A stretch of 36,663 bases of DNA from a virus: IMG/VR virus record IMGVR_UViG_3300044846_001849, positions 1 through 36,663 of that record. One strand, 5' to 3'. Numbering within the stretch: the first letter of the stretch is position 1; every line of letters begins with the position of its first letter. The position numbers were made by a program, and so were the translations under genes. Below, one piece after another: positions 15,801 to 23,324 of this stretch. The notes under the pieces were generated by a model. It saw only the letters and a list, made by a program, of their open reading frames with translations, ran no database searches and was not told where the DNA came from.

Positions 15801-18616
15801 CCTGACATTGCACCAATAGCGACCATGAATGCAAGCATCATTGCACCGCGCGCTAATCCTGTATATGGGTCACCTTGCGAAGCATCGGCAACAGCTTTAG
15901 TTGCTGATACTCCAGCTCCAGCAGTATCTGCCGCAATACCAACTGTTGATGAAGTTACTTTTGCAGTTGTTTTTGCGGTTTCGCCAAATAAATACATGGC
16001 AACAGTTTTTCCCATGTCTGCAATTTGTTTTGACATTGACATAGCAGATTGAACCATCTCAAACGCTCTAAATACTTTAGTTGCTGCTCCTAATACTTGA
16101 TAGCCAGTTGTCCCTTTTTTAAAGAAACCTTGAGCCGCTGACGCCATATCACCGTATGACTTAACCTGTAATTGTGATTGCTTTTGACTTGCTGTTGCAA
16201 TGGCTTTATCGGCTTTGGCTTGATCGCCTTTACCGTCATTTAACTTTTGAATTTCAAATAATTGATTTTGTAATCCATCCGTAATGGCCGCTTGTGATTT
16301 TTCATAAGATGCAAGCGCAACACCTAAGCCACCCACTGCACCACCAACACTTCCAAACGCATCAGCAAGCCCTGTAGCGGCTTCTTTTGCTGTTTCAAGG
16401 TTAGCTGTCAATATATCCATTTGTGCGCTTGCTGCTGTGTTAGCGGCTGTCTGAGCGTCACTAATGGCTTTAATCGATGCTAACTTATCATCATTGTATT
16501 TTTGTTCAGCGTCAGACTTTGCTTTAATATCAGATTGCGTTGATGTTTCTGCTAATACTGCTTTATCTGTTTGCAATCCTGCAATTTCAGTTTTTAAGCG
16601 TAATTGCTCAGCCAATGTTAAATTATATTTTCCCGCGTTATCTAATTCTGCCTGAGCCGCTGCAATTTTAGCGTCAATGGTTTCTGTGCTTTGATTAGTT
16701 AATGAATCGCGGATTTCTTTTTCTTTAGCTAATAATAAATTGGTCGCAGATTGTGATTCATTTAATATGCGTGATTTTTCTTCGTAAGTTTTTGCTGATT
16801 CATACTCAGTAGCTGCTTTATCTGATATAGATACGCGCTCTGCTTCAAGTGCTGCAATCTTGGTTTGTTGTTGTGCCGCAAATAGTTTGCCTGCGTTTTC
16901 TGCTGACGCTACCTGTGCATTAAGCTGTTCATTAAAATAACGCTCTGCCTCTGCTAAATCTTTAGTGGCTTTTGCTGCTTCTTTTTTGGCTTCAGATGTT
17001 TTTTTAGTTTTATCTGTTGAATCTGCTGTTGCAACTGCATTTGTTTTAGCTGCTTCAGTATGTTTTTCAGTTTTGGCGGTTGCGTCAATAGTTGCTTTTG
17101 TTGCCGCAAGTTGTTCTTCTTTAAATTGTTTTAACGCAGTTAATTTTGTGCGTTCTTTTTCAGTATCAAAACCAACTGCTGTACCAATTAAGTTTGGTAA
17201 GCCATATTTTTCCATTGCCGCAATGCGTTTTTCTGCCGTTTCAATTTGTTTATCAATGGTGCTTTGATTGTCTGCTATCTTTGCAAATGTTGCGCCTGCT
17301 GCTGCCGCAACAACTGTTGCGCCCATAATTAAAGGATTGGCACGGGTTGCAACATTAAACGCTAACATAGCCGCGTTAGCCGCCCATATTGCGCCAGTTA
17401 ATGCTGCAATACCACCAGCCGCACCTGCAACAATTTTTAATTCGTCTGCTACGCTTTTTAAATTATCGTATTGTTCTTTTGTGTAGTTATTAGATTCTGC
17501 AAATTTATCGCCCATGCCTTCGTAAATGGCAATAACGCCTGTTGCTTGTTGTATCACATCGGTCAATGCGCCTTTTAAGCCAGAATCGCCTAATTGCAAT
17601 GCTGCTTCACTAAGTGTGCCTTTTAATGCGTCAAACGCTTTTGCTAAACCTTGATTTAATGTATCAGCCATTTTTTTAGCTGAACCGTCTGCATTCTCTA
17701 ATTTTTTTGCATATTCATCTATTTTTGTAGAGTTTGCAGCTAAAATATTTCCTGCCGCTGCTGCATCGCTCCCAAATATTTTTAATGATTCTGCGCCTGT
17801 TAAATGTGCGTCTTGCAAAGTTTTCATTACTTTTGCTAAACCATAAACTTCAACATTTAATTGCTTATAAGTTACACCATGTTTTTTTAATATTTCTACG
17901 TTATCTTTTGTGTCATTACTCAATGCAACAAGCATTGTTTTTAAGTTGTTACCCGCTTCACTTCCTTTAATCTGATTATCTGCCAAAATCCCCAGCGATG
18001 CTGTCAATGTTTCAAGATTAATTCCAAAAGTTTTCGCTACTGGCGCAATGTTTTTCATTGCATCGCCAATTTGCTCAACGTTTGTACTGGAATCTGCTGC
18101 TGTTTTTGCAAAAACATCATTAATGCGCCCAAGATCGCCAAGTTGCAATCCTAAAGCTTTCATTGTACCTGTTGATATTTCAGCAGCTTTAGCTAAATCT
18201 AAACTACCGGCAGCCGCTAGTTGTAAAACTTTAGGCGTTGCCGTCAATATCTCATTTGTTTTCAAACCTGCTGACGCTAAAACACCTTGCGCCTCTGCTG
18301 CTTGCTGTGCTGAAAAAGCTGTGGTTGCGCCAAGTTCACGCGCTTGCTTTTCCATTGCTTTCATTTGTTGAGTGGTGGCATCAGTCAAAGACTTAAGCTT
18401 AATCATTTGAGTCTCAAACGATGCCATTTCACTAATTACAGTTTTAAAGCCAATGCCAAGTAACGCAGCACTAGCCGCTTTTGCCATGTTACCTAAACTA
18501 AGCAAAGCACGTTCACTGCGTCCAGTAGCTTGCTCCATTGCAGATAGATTGCGTGATGCTGTTACTGCACTGGTCGAATCAACTGCGACTTGAATAGAAT
18601 AGGTATCGGTGGTCAT
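12875..18616 (-). CDS. Tail tape measure protein
   Basis: At 1913 residues this is the longest gene; tape measure length sets tail length, and at roughly 0.15 nm per residue a tail near 290 nm is expected. The N-terminal 60-330 region is the TP901-type core (MIKLKSLTDATTQQMKAMEK, then AAEAQGVLASAGLKTNEIL and later IGDAMKNIAPVAKTFGI). Hydrophobic segments lie near residues 395-445 and 915-940 and may help DNA entry through the inner membrane. Most of the rest is Ala/Lys/Glu/Gln-rich coiled coil. No lytic transglycosylase or peptidase motif was seen. The start at 18616 overlaps the tail assembly chaperone stop by 4 bp, with GGAG upstream. Confidence 0.95.
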   Translation of the reverse strand: MTTDTYSIQVAVDSTSAVTASRNLSAMEQATGRSERALLSLGNMAKAASAALLGIGFKTVISEMASFETQMIKLKSLTDATTQQMKAMEKQARELGATTAFSAQQAAEAQGVLASAGLKTNEILTATPKVLQLAAAGSLDLAKAAEISTGTMKALGLQLGDLGRINDVFAKTAADSSTNVEQIGDAMKNIAPVAKTFGINLETLTASLGILADNQIKGSEAGNNLKTMLVALSNDTKDNVEILKKHGVTYKQLNVEVYGLAKVMKTLQDAHLTGAESLKIFGSDAAAAGNILAANSTKIDEYAKKLENADGSAKKMADTLNQGLAKAFDALKGTLSEAALQLGDSGLKGALTDVIQQATGVIAIYEGMGDKFAESNNYTKEQYDNLKSVADELKIVAGAAGGIAALTGAIWAANAAMLAFNVATRANPLIMGATVVAAAAGATFAKIADNQSTIDKQIETAEKRIAAMEKYGLPNLIGTAVGFDTEKERTKLTALKQFKEEQLAATKATIDATAKTEKHTEAAKTNAVATADSTDKTKKTSEAKKEAAKATKDLAEAERYFNEQLNAQVASAENAGKLFAAQQQTKIAALEAERVSISDKAATEYESAKTYEEKSRILNESQSATNLLLAKEKEIRDSLTNQSTETIDAKIAAAQAELDNAGKYNLTLAEQLRLKTEIAGLQTDKAVLAETSTQSDIKAKSDAEQKYNDDKLASIKAISDAQTAANTAASAQMDILTANLETAKEAATGLADAFGSVGGAVGGLGVALASYEKSQAAITDGLQNQLFEIQKLNDGKGDQAKADKAIATASQKQSQLQVKSYGDMASAAQGFFKKGTTGYQVLGAATKVFRAFEMVQSAMSMSKQIADMGKTVAMYLFGETAKTTAKVTSSTVGIAADTAGAGVSATKAVADASQGDPYTGLARGAMMLAFMVAIGAMSGGGGGSAEASPMTGADYITKETDKYKSSQGGTVLGSDEMSNSILDALDTISSNSSADLDYTKGMARSLEVLSYSMKGVANSIAKNYGIDTSSLGLGTSTSGFFMTTTTTKEFAGSGIKFVKDTLGNIVESGIIAGRNYLQTLVTKTSSGFLGIGASTKQYISTKWSPLNDEISASIAYSLGKIQENVVSLAGDFGEVALEKLKAFEVDLGKMPLGKDAAANTEIINGALSKQADLMAIIANYSYADFQQIGEGYYQTLNRVSIAISTAQTKLKVLGINAIEYTDIINKQGDIEREMVTQSLQLASAFTDVNDIIGKLPGTADDIIEAFNGLNSIKAGLSVIGASGLTLSQDLINVAGGISKFDTTLTDYIENYLTKSEQSAYKTGLLTDKFTQLGLVLPVMTSNAEESKTSYRKLLDVLKNDTSDTGRAIYATALGMASDFASAAEDYAAIVKERTDAIKATISTYEDYRIAIYKKLGEQNPVAKEEALRLEREKSMQGMDDLTRKYTTALNQLSDAGAELTSTTTALETAYKNLTAMRDKFVTLGQGLKTYYDQLMSVGKPQATPQEIYNAAKKSFQDTAAEAAKGTESALASLPEVSKAFLEASLKYNATGNAYQTDYVSVLKALEKGMSAADRQIEIMNKQLAEAEKANVNLLGVKAKTTDVDSSIALLSTAVNNFSNAMANYTLQVAKVTAVDNTIKTEIQNKQTELNQIAANNTANLIKADEDKAARDKASAEAVLAASEIARRETAAMNDPNYQGNYDEYVISEAAQAAAKAAAEAAVSVGKNSTDAQLDAIKATTSIAIESVAKISNAVIETNSAIQAMADAANNKTYSFNNDAQSLVNLENIAVQAGYSGDYTDTYAMQSYLNSVGYKAYANGGMASGLSLVGEQGAELINFTSPANVTSHQQTNGLFDSIGNAIDDQSVLLKEQIIELKALVNLQSSANIALINEMQGMKEELSTISRKAKLEAAA

Positions 18617-18879
18617 TTTGTTTTGCTCCGTTTTGCAATTTGCTCTGCTTGAATATTTAAATAAGCACTATCGAGCCGCATGATAGCACTTACTTCTAAT
18701 GGCGTTAATTCTATGTTGGTCAATCTTGACCATGCGTCAATTTCCGCGTAACTAATTGGATTTTGACCAAACCCATTGCTTGAGCGTGTTCGGCTTAATT
18801 CGCCAAACCACGCCCAGCAATGGGCGTAATTTTCTGGCATGGGCAATGATTTATAATCATCAGATATCTCATGCCCCAT
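18613..18879 (-). CDS. Tail assembly chaperone, second frame (T part of a G-T fusion)
   Basis: From ATG 18879 the frame gives 88 residues, but the same frame is open without a stop up to the slippery site at 18993-18999, so I infer that it is mainly translated as the C-terminal part of a frameshift fusion of about 257 residues that starts at 19385. The conserved pattern (WAWFGELSRTRSSNGFG, then ISYAEIDAWSRLTNIELTPL and EVSAIMRLDSAYL) is that of the T-frame chaperone of siphoviruses, which recruits tail tube protein and binds the tape measure during tail assembly. It directly precedes the tape measure gene, as expected. Confidence 0.88.
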   Translation of the reverse strand: MGHEISDDYKSLPMPENYAHCWAWFGELSRTRSSNGFGQNPISYAEIDAWSRLTNIELTPLEVSAIMRLDSAYLNIQAEQIAKRSKTK

Positions 18880-18977
18880 TGCAATAATCGCTTGAGCTTC
18901 ATCGCGTAAACTGCTTCCATTGTCGTTTGTTTTGCTGAGTTCAAATTCTCGTGTGCCAAAATCGACAATGTCATTGA

Positions 18978-19385
18978 TTAGGCTTTGGTGAAGTTTCCCA
19001 AGTTATTACTTGCCTCAAATACTTGTTCACGGATTTCGCTGTTGCGTTCCATTAACTTTGTGGCGTTCTCTGGTGAATATTCAAAGTTAGTAATTCCACG
19101 CCATCCGACAACACGAATTGCTGCTGCGTCAATGCCAAATTGTTCATCATCTTCGATTGTGCGCTCAATTTCTTTTCCGCGTTTAGCCGCCATCTTATCC
19201 TGAGTGCTGCGCTTGTTAAGCGCTTTGCGAACCCAGTCTTGTACTTTTGGTGCGTCTTTACCTAAAACCGTAATAAATATGCCCGTATCTGCGCCATCGG
19301 CTCTTAAATATTCAAACTCATAAGCGTTTTCTGATGCGCTAACTAAATCTAAATCATCAAATGATAAACCTGTTTTTTTGCTCAT
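18978..19385 (-). CDS. Tail assembly chaperone, first frame (G)
   Basis: I start the gene at ATG 19385 (MSKKTGLSFDDLDL), after AGGA; an upstream in-frame ATG would run through the terminator hairpin and is unlikely. The 135-residue protein has a central beta domain and a C-terminal region (GWRGITNFEYSPENATKL) typical of G-type chaperones that coat the tape measure before tube polymerisation. Near the 3' end, 5 codons before the stop, is a GGGAAAC slippery heptamer in the correct frame for a -1 shift into the T frame. It lies behind the terminator that follows the major tail protein gene, consistent with lower expression. Confidence 0.88.
   Translation of the reverse strand: MSKKTGLSFDDLDLVSASENAYEFEYLRADGADTGIFITVLGKDAPKVQDWVRKALNKRSTQDKMAAKRGKEIERTIEDDEQFGIDAAAIRVVGWRGITNFEYSPENATKLMERNSEIREQVFEASNNLGNFTKA
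18993..18999 (-). other. Programmed -1 ribosomal frameshift site GGGAAAC
   Basis: On the minus strand the codons read TTG GGA AAC, so the heptamer is G GGA AAC, a perfect X XXY YYZ slippery sequence close to the GGGAAAG used by phage lambda for gpG-T. Slippage by -1 enters a frame that is open through 18613. The first-frame stop is at 18978-18980, so frameshifted ribosomes bypass it. The fusion would have 131 residues from the first frame and 126 from the second. Confidence 0.88.
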
Positions 19386-19410
19386 GTTCGTATGTTCCTG
19401 TTGATTTATA

Positions 19411-19448
19411 AAAAAATACCCACGCCCGCATGATTGCAAGCGTGGGTA
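19411..19448 (-). terminator. Intrinsic terminator after the major tail protein gene
   Basis: A 9-bp GC-rich stem (19440-19448 with 19417-19425) is followed on the minus strand by seven T residues. It lies between the end of the abundant tail tube gene (19464) and the chaperone start (19385). It would reduce transcription into the chaperone and tape measure genes, matching the need for many tube subunits and few chaperones. Confidence 0.88.
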
Positions 19449-19463
19449 ATTGTAGCACTATTT

Positions 19464-20675
19464 TTAAGCGAGTGAATCTTGAACCATGATTGTTGTCGCT
19501 AAATTAGCCACAGCACTACCACCCGCTGTATTTTTAAGCGCGGTAAATGGGAATGTGCGAGTTAAACCAGACGCGCCATCAGTTACATCAGCACCGCCAA
19601 TTTTAACGCGTGACATAGTAAACGATACAAAATCAGCCGTTGCAGTGCTATCTGTTGTTAATGCCACAATGATAGACACTTCGGTTTCATTGATAAAATA
19701 ATCGCGGAATGTTGCGTCAGTGAAATAAGCACTAAATGTGCCTGTTGCGCCTACAACGCCTTGAAATACGTCTGGGCGTGTTAATGAACCAACAACTGCA
19801 TCAGCTACTGCAATATTGCCGTTGATGTCAAAGTCAATTGAAGTAACAATAGCAACGGGTGTGCCTGCAACAAGCAACAAACCATTTACACCAGCAGTTA
19901 CGCCACCAGTAGTGATCGCAGTTGGCGAAGTTAAAACTTGTGATGTGCCAGTGGTAACGTTTAAGCCGACTAATGGAAAATCAATGGTCGCCATACCATT
20001 AGCAGGGATTTTAACCTGAGCGTTGGTTTGCATAATGTCAGTATAAACCTCTGACTGTGCAACGTCTGAAAACCAATGTTCAACCGTGTAATAATCCTGT
20101 GTCTGTGAAGTTTCTGGCACATAAGTGTATTTGCCGGGAATAGCAACAGTTACACCAGTAACTGAGGTTGCATTATCTGCAAGCGCACTACCGTTTAACG
20201 TTTTAACCGTTAATGTGGTTGCTGTTACAGCAGTCACCAATAAGTTTTTATTTAAATTAGCCGCGTTAACGCTGCCTACTGTAATGCGAACCACGTTACC
20301 AATTTTAATACCACCAGTTAACGGGTTGCCTGTTTGGAATGTAATAACGCCAGTTGATGCAACAATAGTTACAGCAGCCGCTGTTAATGATGAAATCGCA
20401 ACAAAGTCTTTACGCAATACAGATTGCAGAAAGTCTTTATATGTTCCAGCAGATAATTCACCGCTTAATGTACCCGTTGATTGTCTTGAACCATGACGGA
20501 AATCAGCAACTTGTTGATCTGGGCGAATTTCGTTTGACTGGAATGTTTCTTTAGTTAAGTTAATTGTACTGGTAACACGTCTTAATTCTTGACCACCAGA
20601 ACCTGATGCAGGCGAACCCAAACCAGTTTGTTTTTTGTACGATACGACTTTTTTAACGCCTTGTGCAATTGTCAT
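19464..20675 (-). CDS. Major tail tube protein
   Basis: The 403-residue protein is beta-rich and starts MTIAQGVKKVVSYKKQTGLG. The order (terminator protein, tube protein, chaperones, tape measure) places it as the tube subunit that stacks in hexameric rings along the tail. Residues about 90-175 look like an inserted Ig-like or surface domain rich in Val, Thr and Ala, explaining the length beyond a simple tube fold. The GAGG ribosome binding site lies 7 bp before ATG 20675. A strong terminator follows, typical for the most abundant tail protein. Confidence 0.88.
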   Translation of the reverse strand: MTIAQGVKKVVSYKKQTGLGSPASGSGGQELRRVTSTINLTKETFQSNEIRPDQQVADFRHGSRQSTGTLSGELSAGTYKDFLQSVLRKDFVAISSLTAAAVTIVASTGVITFQTGNPLTGGIKIGNVVRITVGSVNAANLNKNLLVTAVTATTLTVKTLNGSALADNATSVTGVTVAIPGKYTYVPETSQTQDYYTVEHWFSDVAQSEVYTDIMQTNAQVKIPANGMATIDFPLVGLNVTTGTSQVLTSPTAITTGGVTAGVNGLLLVAGTPVAIVTSIDFDINGNIAVADAVVGSLTRPDVFQGVVGATGTFSAYFTDATFRDYFINETEVSIIVALTTDSTATADFVSFTMSRVKIGGADVTDGASGLTRTFPFTALKNTAGGSAVANLATTIMVQDSLA

Positions 20676-20686
20676 TTTGTAACCTC

Positions 20687-21094
20687 TTATGGATAAATAT
20701 CTGCTGAAAAATAAATTGATACCGGAATTTTATAAAGCACCCCGTCAATCAATGCCGGTGCAATTGATGGTGTCTTGTCAATAATAACAGTTACACTGCC
20801 GTTTGTTAAACTTGTACCGCGTTTAAAATGATTAACCAGTAAATCAACGCGGGTTGCTGCTGTTTTTGCGCCTACGTTAGCCGGATAACATAACATTACC
20901 TGCATAAATCCTTTTACGCGATAATGATTGCCGCCTAATGTTGGGTTTAATGTATCTGCAATCATTAAATTAACTTGCTGATATGCTGTACCAACGACGG
21001 GCGTAAAAGGTACGTTTTCCCACGCTGTCGCAATCGTAGGCGTTAGCGCATTAAGTTTTGTTTCTAATGCGGTACGGATTTCAACTAGTGCCAT
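20687..21094 (-). CDS. Tail terminator protein (DUF4128-like)
   Basis: The 135-residue protein (ALETKLNALTPTIATAWENV, then a FTPVVGTAYQQV segment and a C-terminal strand pair) fits the DUF4128/lambda gpU-type tail terminator, which caps the finished tube and connects to the head. Its place between the head-tail completion protein and the tail tube gene is the standard one. It overlaps the upstream gene by 14 bp and lies 11 bp before the tube gene start. Confidence 0.83.
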   Translation of the reverse strand: MALVEIRTALETKLNALTPTIATAWENVPFTPVVGTAYQQVNLMIADTLNPTLGGNHYRVKGFMQVMLCYPANVGAKTAATRVDLLVNHFKRGTSLTNGSVTVIIDKTPSIAPALIDGVLYKIPVSIYFSADIYP

Positions 21095-21488
21095 TTAATG
21101 CTCCTTCAAATAATGCAACAGATACACGCACCATACCTGCCGGTGCTTGCCTACTATGAAAATCATATTCTAATGCTCCAATATATGGCACGTTATTGGT
21201 TAAGTAAACAACACTGCCTGCCCTGCGTGGAATTGTTGATTGTATTTTTTCAACTGTACTTGTACGGTCTTCACCTACAAAAGGCGATCCGATTGTGCAG
21301 TGCCAGTTTCCGCGAGCATTGCCGCCAACATAACCTTCAGGTGCTGACGCTGGATTTTTCCATTGACTAGGATTTCCAACTGGTGTCATCATAATAATAT
21401 TCTTAAACACTTCACTTGTTGCAGCGCGTATTTTATTATCAACGTGACCATTAGCACGCGCCACAATTTGCGACATTGAACCTGTCAT
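21081..21488 (-). CDS. Neck/tail completion protein, HK97 gp10-like
   Basis: The C-terminal pattern (VVYLTNNVPYIGALEYDFHS, then QAPAGMVRVSV) is characteristic of HK97 gp10-like completion proteins: a conserved NNVPYA-x-LEYG-type strand followed by QAPAGM. These proteins help to join heads to tails or complete the neck. The length of 135 residues is typical. The gene overlaps the upstream adaptor by 4 bp and the downstream terminator-protein gene by 14 bp, so these small connector genes are translated together. Confidence 0.83.
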   Translation of the reverse strand: MTGSMSQIVARANGHVDNKIRAATSEVFKNIIMMTPVGNPSQWKNPASAPEGYVGGNARGNWHCTIGSPFVGEDRTSTVEKIQSTIPRRAGSVVYLTNNVPYIGALEYDFHSRQAPAGMVRVSVALFEGALNGTS

Positions 21489-21844
21489 TTTCTCACCTGC
21501 ATTTCATAAAGTGCGGGTAATTCACCCGACCATATATGACGAACCGCCACCACTTGATAAACTTCACTATCAACGGTTACTTTATCGGCTGGCTGTGGCG
21601 TTGGTGCACCTAATGCCGCGATCATTACCTTTCTGTCGCCTGCTTGAACTACGCCACTAATAAAATCAATTCCGTTATAGTCTTTGATAACGGCAGTGTG
21701 ATTGGTTGATGTTGTTGTTCCGCCCGATAACTCACCCGTTGTTGGGTCATAAGTGCCCTCAACAATTGACGTTAATGTAATTGATTTGCCAAACTTATCC
21801 AGCAATTTATCTGCTGTGGAGCGAGCGCGAGCATCAAGTGTCAT
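21485..21844 (-). CDS. Head closure/head-tail adaptor protein
   Basis: The 119-residue beta-rich protein begins with a helix (ARARSTADKLLDKFGKSITL) and ends with strands (KVTVDSEVYQVVAVRHIWSG). This layout, together with the gene order, fits the head stopper family (SPP1 gp16/HK97 gp7-like) that seals the portal channel after packaging. It ends in an ATGA overlap with the completion protein gene. No exact family is claimed. Confidence 0.7.
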   Translation of the reverse strand: MTLDARARSTADKLLDKFGKSITLTSIVEGTYDPTTGELSGGTTTSTNHTAVIKDYNGIDFISGVVQAGDRKVMIAALGAPTPQPADKVTVDSEVYQVVAVRHIWSGELPALYEMQVRK

Positions 21845-21847
21845 GTC

Positions 21848-22228
21848 TTATCCGTTAACGTCTGCTAAACTACTAAGTAACGGCAATAACGCATGAACCG
21901 TTTGGCGAAACAATTTATCTTTAATTTGCTGCTCTAGTGGAAGCTTATTAAATGGAACGATACACGGATGTGTTTTAGCTTCTGCGTCTTTTACTTCACC
22001 ATAAACCCACCCTTCCTTTACTTTTTCTGCCAACCATGAGTCATGTGACGCTGAATCGCTTGCATTTGGGTTATTGCGGTGAAATTCAACACCAATAATT
22101 GCCGAATTACGTTGCCAATCTGGTGTGTTTTCAAAATCAACTTGTGTGTTATCGCCAATGCTTTCGCAGTAGGCCTTGTTTAGCTGGTGGCTTACTCGTG
22201 CAATATCTTCATGTGTAATTTGTTTCAT
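21848..22228 (-). CDS. RyR domain-containing protein in the head-tail module
   Basis: Residues about 37-115 form a RyR domain, named after the ryanodine receptor but also found in bacterial and phage proteins: DWQRNSAIIGVEFHR, then HDSWLAEKVKEGWVYGEVKD, then HPCIVPFNKLP and a final helix. The domain is thought to bind ligands in other proteins; its role in phages is not established. It has its own AAGGAA ribosome binding site and lies between two connector genes, so it could be a virion component or a moron-like accessory gene. Confidence 0.85.
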   Translation of the reverse strand: MKQITHEDIARVSHQLNKAYCESIGDNTQVDFENTPDWQRNSAIIGVEFHRNNPNASDSASHDSWLAEKVKEGWVYGEVKDAEAKTHPCIVPFNKLPLEQQIKDKLFRQTVHALLPLLSSLADVNG

Positions 22229-22249
22229 ATAAATTCCTTTATTTTAAAA

Positions 22250-22780
22250 TTATGTTCTCACCAGCGATCTAGACATATCGTTGCCTTGTTGTTTAAAAAA
22301 CACGGATAACATGGCGTCAATTTGAGCATAGCGTGTTTGCTGTGGTGAATATTTGTCATATTCTACTTCAATCACGTCCACTTTTTCACGAATAACGCCT
22401 TGCGTTAAATCCTGCATTAAAATAGCTGTGTAAGATTTCAATGCTAATTCAGCACACGCATTTTTTACAGTGGTTGGCACAATGTCAAAATCCACATATT
22501 GCGGAAAAACATTTGCCGATAATGAATCAATTAATGGAACGTATAATCGCGGCCAGTCAAGCGACTGTGTCGAGTATCTGCGATAACCCGCATATTGCAA
22601 ACGATATTGCGCCACCATATAGTCTGTGGCTTTGCGTAGTAATTGCTCTTTTGTTGCATCGCTGGTAATTGCCGCCCACGCTGTGTTGCCAATGTTTGCA
22701 TGGTAGGTTGTCGCGTCTGCTACTGAAACATAGCTTTCAGCGTTTGCAAGTCCAGTGCCGTCTTCAACGATTAACGCCAT
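22250..22780 (-). CDS. Head-tail connector protein, DnaT-like family
   Basis: I use ATG 22780, directly behind GGAGG at a spacing of 6 bp; an earlier ATG 21 bp upstream lies inside the previous gene. The 176-residue protein starts MALIVEDGTGLANAESYVSV, a signature of the phage family annotated as DnaT-like ssDNA-binding. In phage head operons such proteins sit at the adaptor position (gp6/gp15-type), joining the portal to the neck, and the helical core (ATKEQLLRKATDYMV, DWPR) fits that. I favour a structural adaptor over a DNA-binding role. Confidence 0.75.
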   Translation of the reverse strand: MALIVEDGTGLANAESYVSVADATTYHANIGNTAWAAITSDATKEQLLRKATDYMVAQYRLQYAGYRRYSTQSLDWPRLYVPLIDSLSANVFPQYVDFDIVPTTVKNACAELALKSYTAILMQDLTQGVIREKVDVIEVEYDKYSPQQTRYAQIDAMLSVFFKQQGNDMSRSLVRT

Positions 22781-22781
22781 T

Positions 22782-23261
22782 TTAATCCTCCATCCATTCA
22801 ATCATGCCGTAAATTCCGCTTCCAGAAACAACTGAGTTATCTGCAAAAATAATAAAACCTTCATTTTTTGCCAATATAAAACCTTCACCATTATTGCCAA
22901 ACTCAATAGTTGACGCATTTCCAGTGAATTTAGAAATAACTGAGCGTTCCAAAAAATAAGGCTCTTGCGTCACGCCTGTCATATCTAAACCCGCTTGATT
23001 GCGTAAGCATAGCATTTTGCTAGGCTCGTTTTGATTATCGTACTTTGTTGCAGTTAATGTTGTACCGCTTGTTGGTGTGCCTTTAATGCGAGCAAACCCA
23101 TAAACTGAATTACCATTGCCGCCCGCGTCTGCGCTATCTAGCTGAATGTGCATTTTTGTGATACGCAGTGACGTTTCATCGGTATTAACAAACGCCTGAT
23201 AAACCGTACCCGCTGTGACCGTAGTTGGTTTTGTTGCTATTTTGCAAACGTAATGCTTCAT
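22782..23261 (-). CDS. Putative capsid-associated beta protein, 159 aa
   Basis: A strand-rich protein with many Gly, Thr and Asn residues, coded directly after the major capsid protein and before the connector gene. Size and location suit a head decoration or minor head protein, but I see no signature of a named decoration family. Its start, ATG 23261, has a weak GGCGGA ribosome binding site that falls inside a 5-bp GC stem (23266-23284). The direct repeats at 23287-23312 lie just upstream. Confidence 0.6.
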   Translation of the reverse strand: MKHYVCKIATKPTTVTAGTVYQAFVNTDETSLRITKMHIQLDSADAGGNGNSVYGFARIKGTPTSGTTLTATKYDNQNEPSKMLCLRNQAGLDMTGVTQEPYFLERSVISKFTGNASTIEFGNNGEGFILAKNEGFIIFADNSVVSGSGIYGMIEWMED

Positions 23262-23265
23262 AAGT

Positions 23266-23284
23266 CCGCCATAAATAAAGGCGG
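23266..23284 (-). promoter_or_regulatory. Small hairpin covering the ribosome binding site of the 22782-23261 gene
   Basis: CCGCC pairs with GGCGG around a 9-nt AT-rich loop. On the minus strand the 3' arm carries the only Shine-Dalgarno-like sequence, 5 bp before ATG 23261. It could damp translation relative to the capsid gene just upstream. The stem is short, so the effect is uncertain. Confidence 0.4.
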
Positions 23285-23286
23285 GA

Positions 23287-23312
23287 GAACGCGAACAGGA
23301 ACGAACGCGAAC
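23287..23312. repeat. Pair of GAACGCGAAC direct repeats after the capsid gene
   Basis: GAACGCGAAC occurs at 23287-23296 and 23303-23312, a 16-bp period, with extra GAAC units between. It lies in the 63-bp gap between the major capsid protein stop and the next gene. It is GC-rich compared with the surroundings. No function is evident. Confidence 0.6.
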
Positions 23313-23324
23313 CCCCTAGAAAAA

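Noticed and set aside
16965-17267. Open frames on the plus strand opposite the tape measure, fibre and other late genes
   Set aside because: They are shadows of long Ala/Lys-rich minus-strand genes, without ribosome binding sites or recognisable domains.
18613-18879. Independent gene starting at ATG 18879
   Set aside because: The frame is open far upstream of this ATG and joins a canonical slippery site, so a frameshift product explains it better; independent starts cannot be fully excluded.
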